Shown here piece after piece: positions 4,681 through 5,483 of a stretch of 5,483 bases of DNA (position 1 is the stretch's first letter; every line of letters starts with the position of its first letter). The translations under genes and the position numbers were made by a program. The notes under the pieces were generated by a model. That model saw nothing but the letters and a program-made list of their open reading frames with translations, was not told the DNA's origin and made no database searches. Source of the stretch: Micavibrio sp. (GTDB lineage: Bacteria; Pseudomonadota; Alphaproteobacteria; Micavibrionales; Micavibrionaceae); contig JAPJRC010000042.1 in assembly GCA_030824805.1 (NCBI GenBank), forward strand, positions 1-5,483, read 5' to 3'.

Positions 4681-5483
4681 TACGCGGCAGCTTTCGCAAT
4701 TTTGCGGTAGTCGAGAATGCGTTGCTCCATCTCAGGACGGAAGTGACGAATAAGCCCCTGGATTGGCCACGCAGCAGCATCGCCAAGCGCGCAGATGGTG
4801 TGCCCTTCGATCTCCTTCGTGAGATCATAGAGCATATCGATTTCCTCGATCGTCGCCTGACCTTTTACCATGCGGGTCATGATACGCCACAACCAGCCTG
4901 TGCCTTCGCGGCACGGCGTACACTGGCCACAGGATTCATGCATGTAGAATTGCGCGAGGCGTGCGATGGCATAAACGATATCGGTCGATTTATCCATGAC
5001 GATAACACCGGCCGTACCCAGACCGGATTGAACCGCGCGCAGGGAATCAAAGTCCATTAAAACTGTGTCGCACACAGCTTTTGGAATAACAGGCGTCGAT
5101 GCGCCGCCCGGAATAATACCAAGCAGATTATCCCAGCCTCCACGAACGCCGCCGCCGTGTTTTTCAATCAGCTCGCGCAGAGGGATGCCCATTTCTTCTT
5201 CCACCACGCATGGGGTTCCGATATGGCCAAGAAGGCAGAAGAGTTTCGTGCCCGTATTTTTTTCATCTTTGCCAAGGCCCGCAAACCACGAACCGCCACG
5301 GCGGAGGATGGTTGGCACAACGGCAATCGATTCCACATTGTTGATGGTCGTAGGCGCCGAATACAGCCCCGCGCCTGCCGGGAACGGAGGCTTGTTTCGC
5401 GGCTGGCCTTTTTTGCCTTCGAGAGATTCCAGTAGCGCCGTCTCCTCGCCGCAGATATACGCGCCGGCGCCGCGGTGCAATGT
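4680..5483 (-). CDS. nuoF: NADH-quinone oxidoreductase subunit F, NuoF (C-terminal part, start outside window)
   Basis: NuoF is the NADH- and FMN-binding subunit of respiratory complex I, on the cytoplasmic arm. The frame is open to the window edge, giving 267 residues of the usual 420-440. The TTG at 5480 is not a start: it falls inside the conserved HRGAGAYICGEETALLES stretch (5477-5424), which belongs to the flavin/NADH-binding region with its Gly-rich loop and GEE acidic pair. Farther on, ESCGQCTPCREG provides three cysteines (codons at 4931, 4922 and 4913) and TICALGD the fourth (4793), the set that binds the N3 [4Fe-4S] cluster; the 40-residue gap between third and fourth fits the family. 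No defect is seen in the visible part. It ends RKIAKAAA and its TAA overlaps the next gene by one base. NuoG does not follow downstream. Confidence 0.97.
   Translation of the reverse strand, partial: TLHRGAGAYICGEETALLESLEGKKGQPRNKPPFPAGAGLYSAPTTINNVESIAVVPTILRRGGSWFAGLGKDEKNTGTKLFCLLGHIGTPCVVEEEMGIPLRELIEKHGGGVRGGWDNLLGIIPGGASTPVIPKAVCDTVLMDFDSLRAVQSGLGTAGVIVMDKSTDIVYAIARLAQFYMHESCGQCTPCREGTGWLWRIMTRMVKGQATIEEIDMLYDLTKEIEGHTICALGDAAAWPIQGLIRHFRPEMEQRILDYRKIAKAAA

Noticed and set aside
5478..5480. TTG as start of a 266-residue NuoF
   Set aside because: It lies in the conserved HRGAGAY flavin-binding region and the frame stays open to the edge; about 160 or more N-terminal residues must lie beyond the window.
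1..5483. tRNA/rRNA genes, CRISPR arrays, insertion sequences, prophage or defence genes
   Set aside because: No tRNA-like cloverleaf, repeat-spacer pattern, transposase or phage-type protein was seen on either strand; nearly all of the window is occupied by core genes.

Overview
This window looks like a core-metabolism stretch of a Gram-negative, probably alphaproteobacterial, chromosome of moderate GC. The taxonomic guess rests mainly on NuoF, whose C-terminal half has the alphaproteobacterial/mitochondrial style around its cluster cysteines, and on a classical lipobox protein. The species cannot be named from the sequence. Five protein genes plus one C-terminal fragment are packed tightly, and there is only one real intergenic region (about 100 bp).

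Plus strand, 1-3805: the C-terminal part of PurL (cut by the left edge) is followed after one base by PurQ. Together they form the synthetase and glutaminase parts of FGAM synthase, the fourth step of de novo purine synthesis. The PurL carries a GKDSM loop like large-type enzymes, yet its glutaminase is a separate and rather long PurQ. 42 bp later comes a sodium:solute symporter (SSS) family permease with its own good Shine-Dalgarno sequence. It could be read from the same transcript.

Minus strand, 5483-3811: the C-terminal part of NuoF (NADH-binding subunit of complex I, cut by the right edge) overlaps by one base (TAATG) the start of an 80-residue PhnA/YjdM-domain protein that lacks the usual zinc ribbon. 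An AT-rich gap of about 100 bp follows, holding nested inverted repeats, a direct repeat, promoter-like hexamers and a hairpin touching a Shine-Dalgarno sequence. Then comes a gene for an unrecognised 175-residue lipoprotein, which ends 5 bp from the end of the symporter gene. NuoG is not found next to NuoF.

No RNA genes, insertion sequences, CRISPR arrays or prophage genes are visible. I did not find a convincing new multi-gene system. The points most worth a second look are the coupled nuoF-phnA pair, the atypical purL-purQ arrangement, the unknown lipoprotein and the structured region in front of it.
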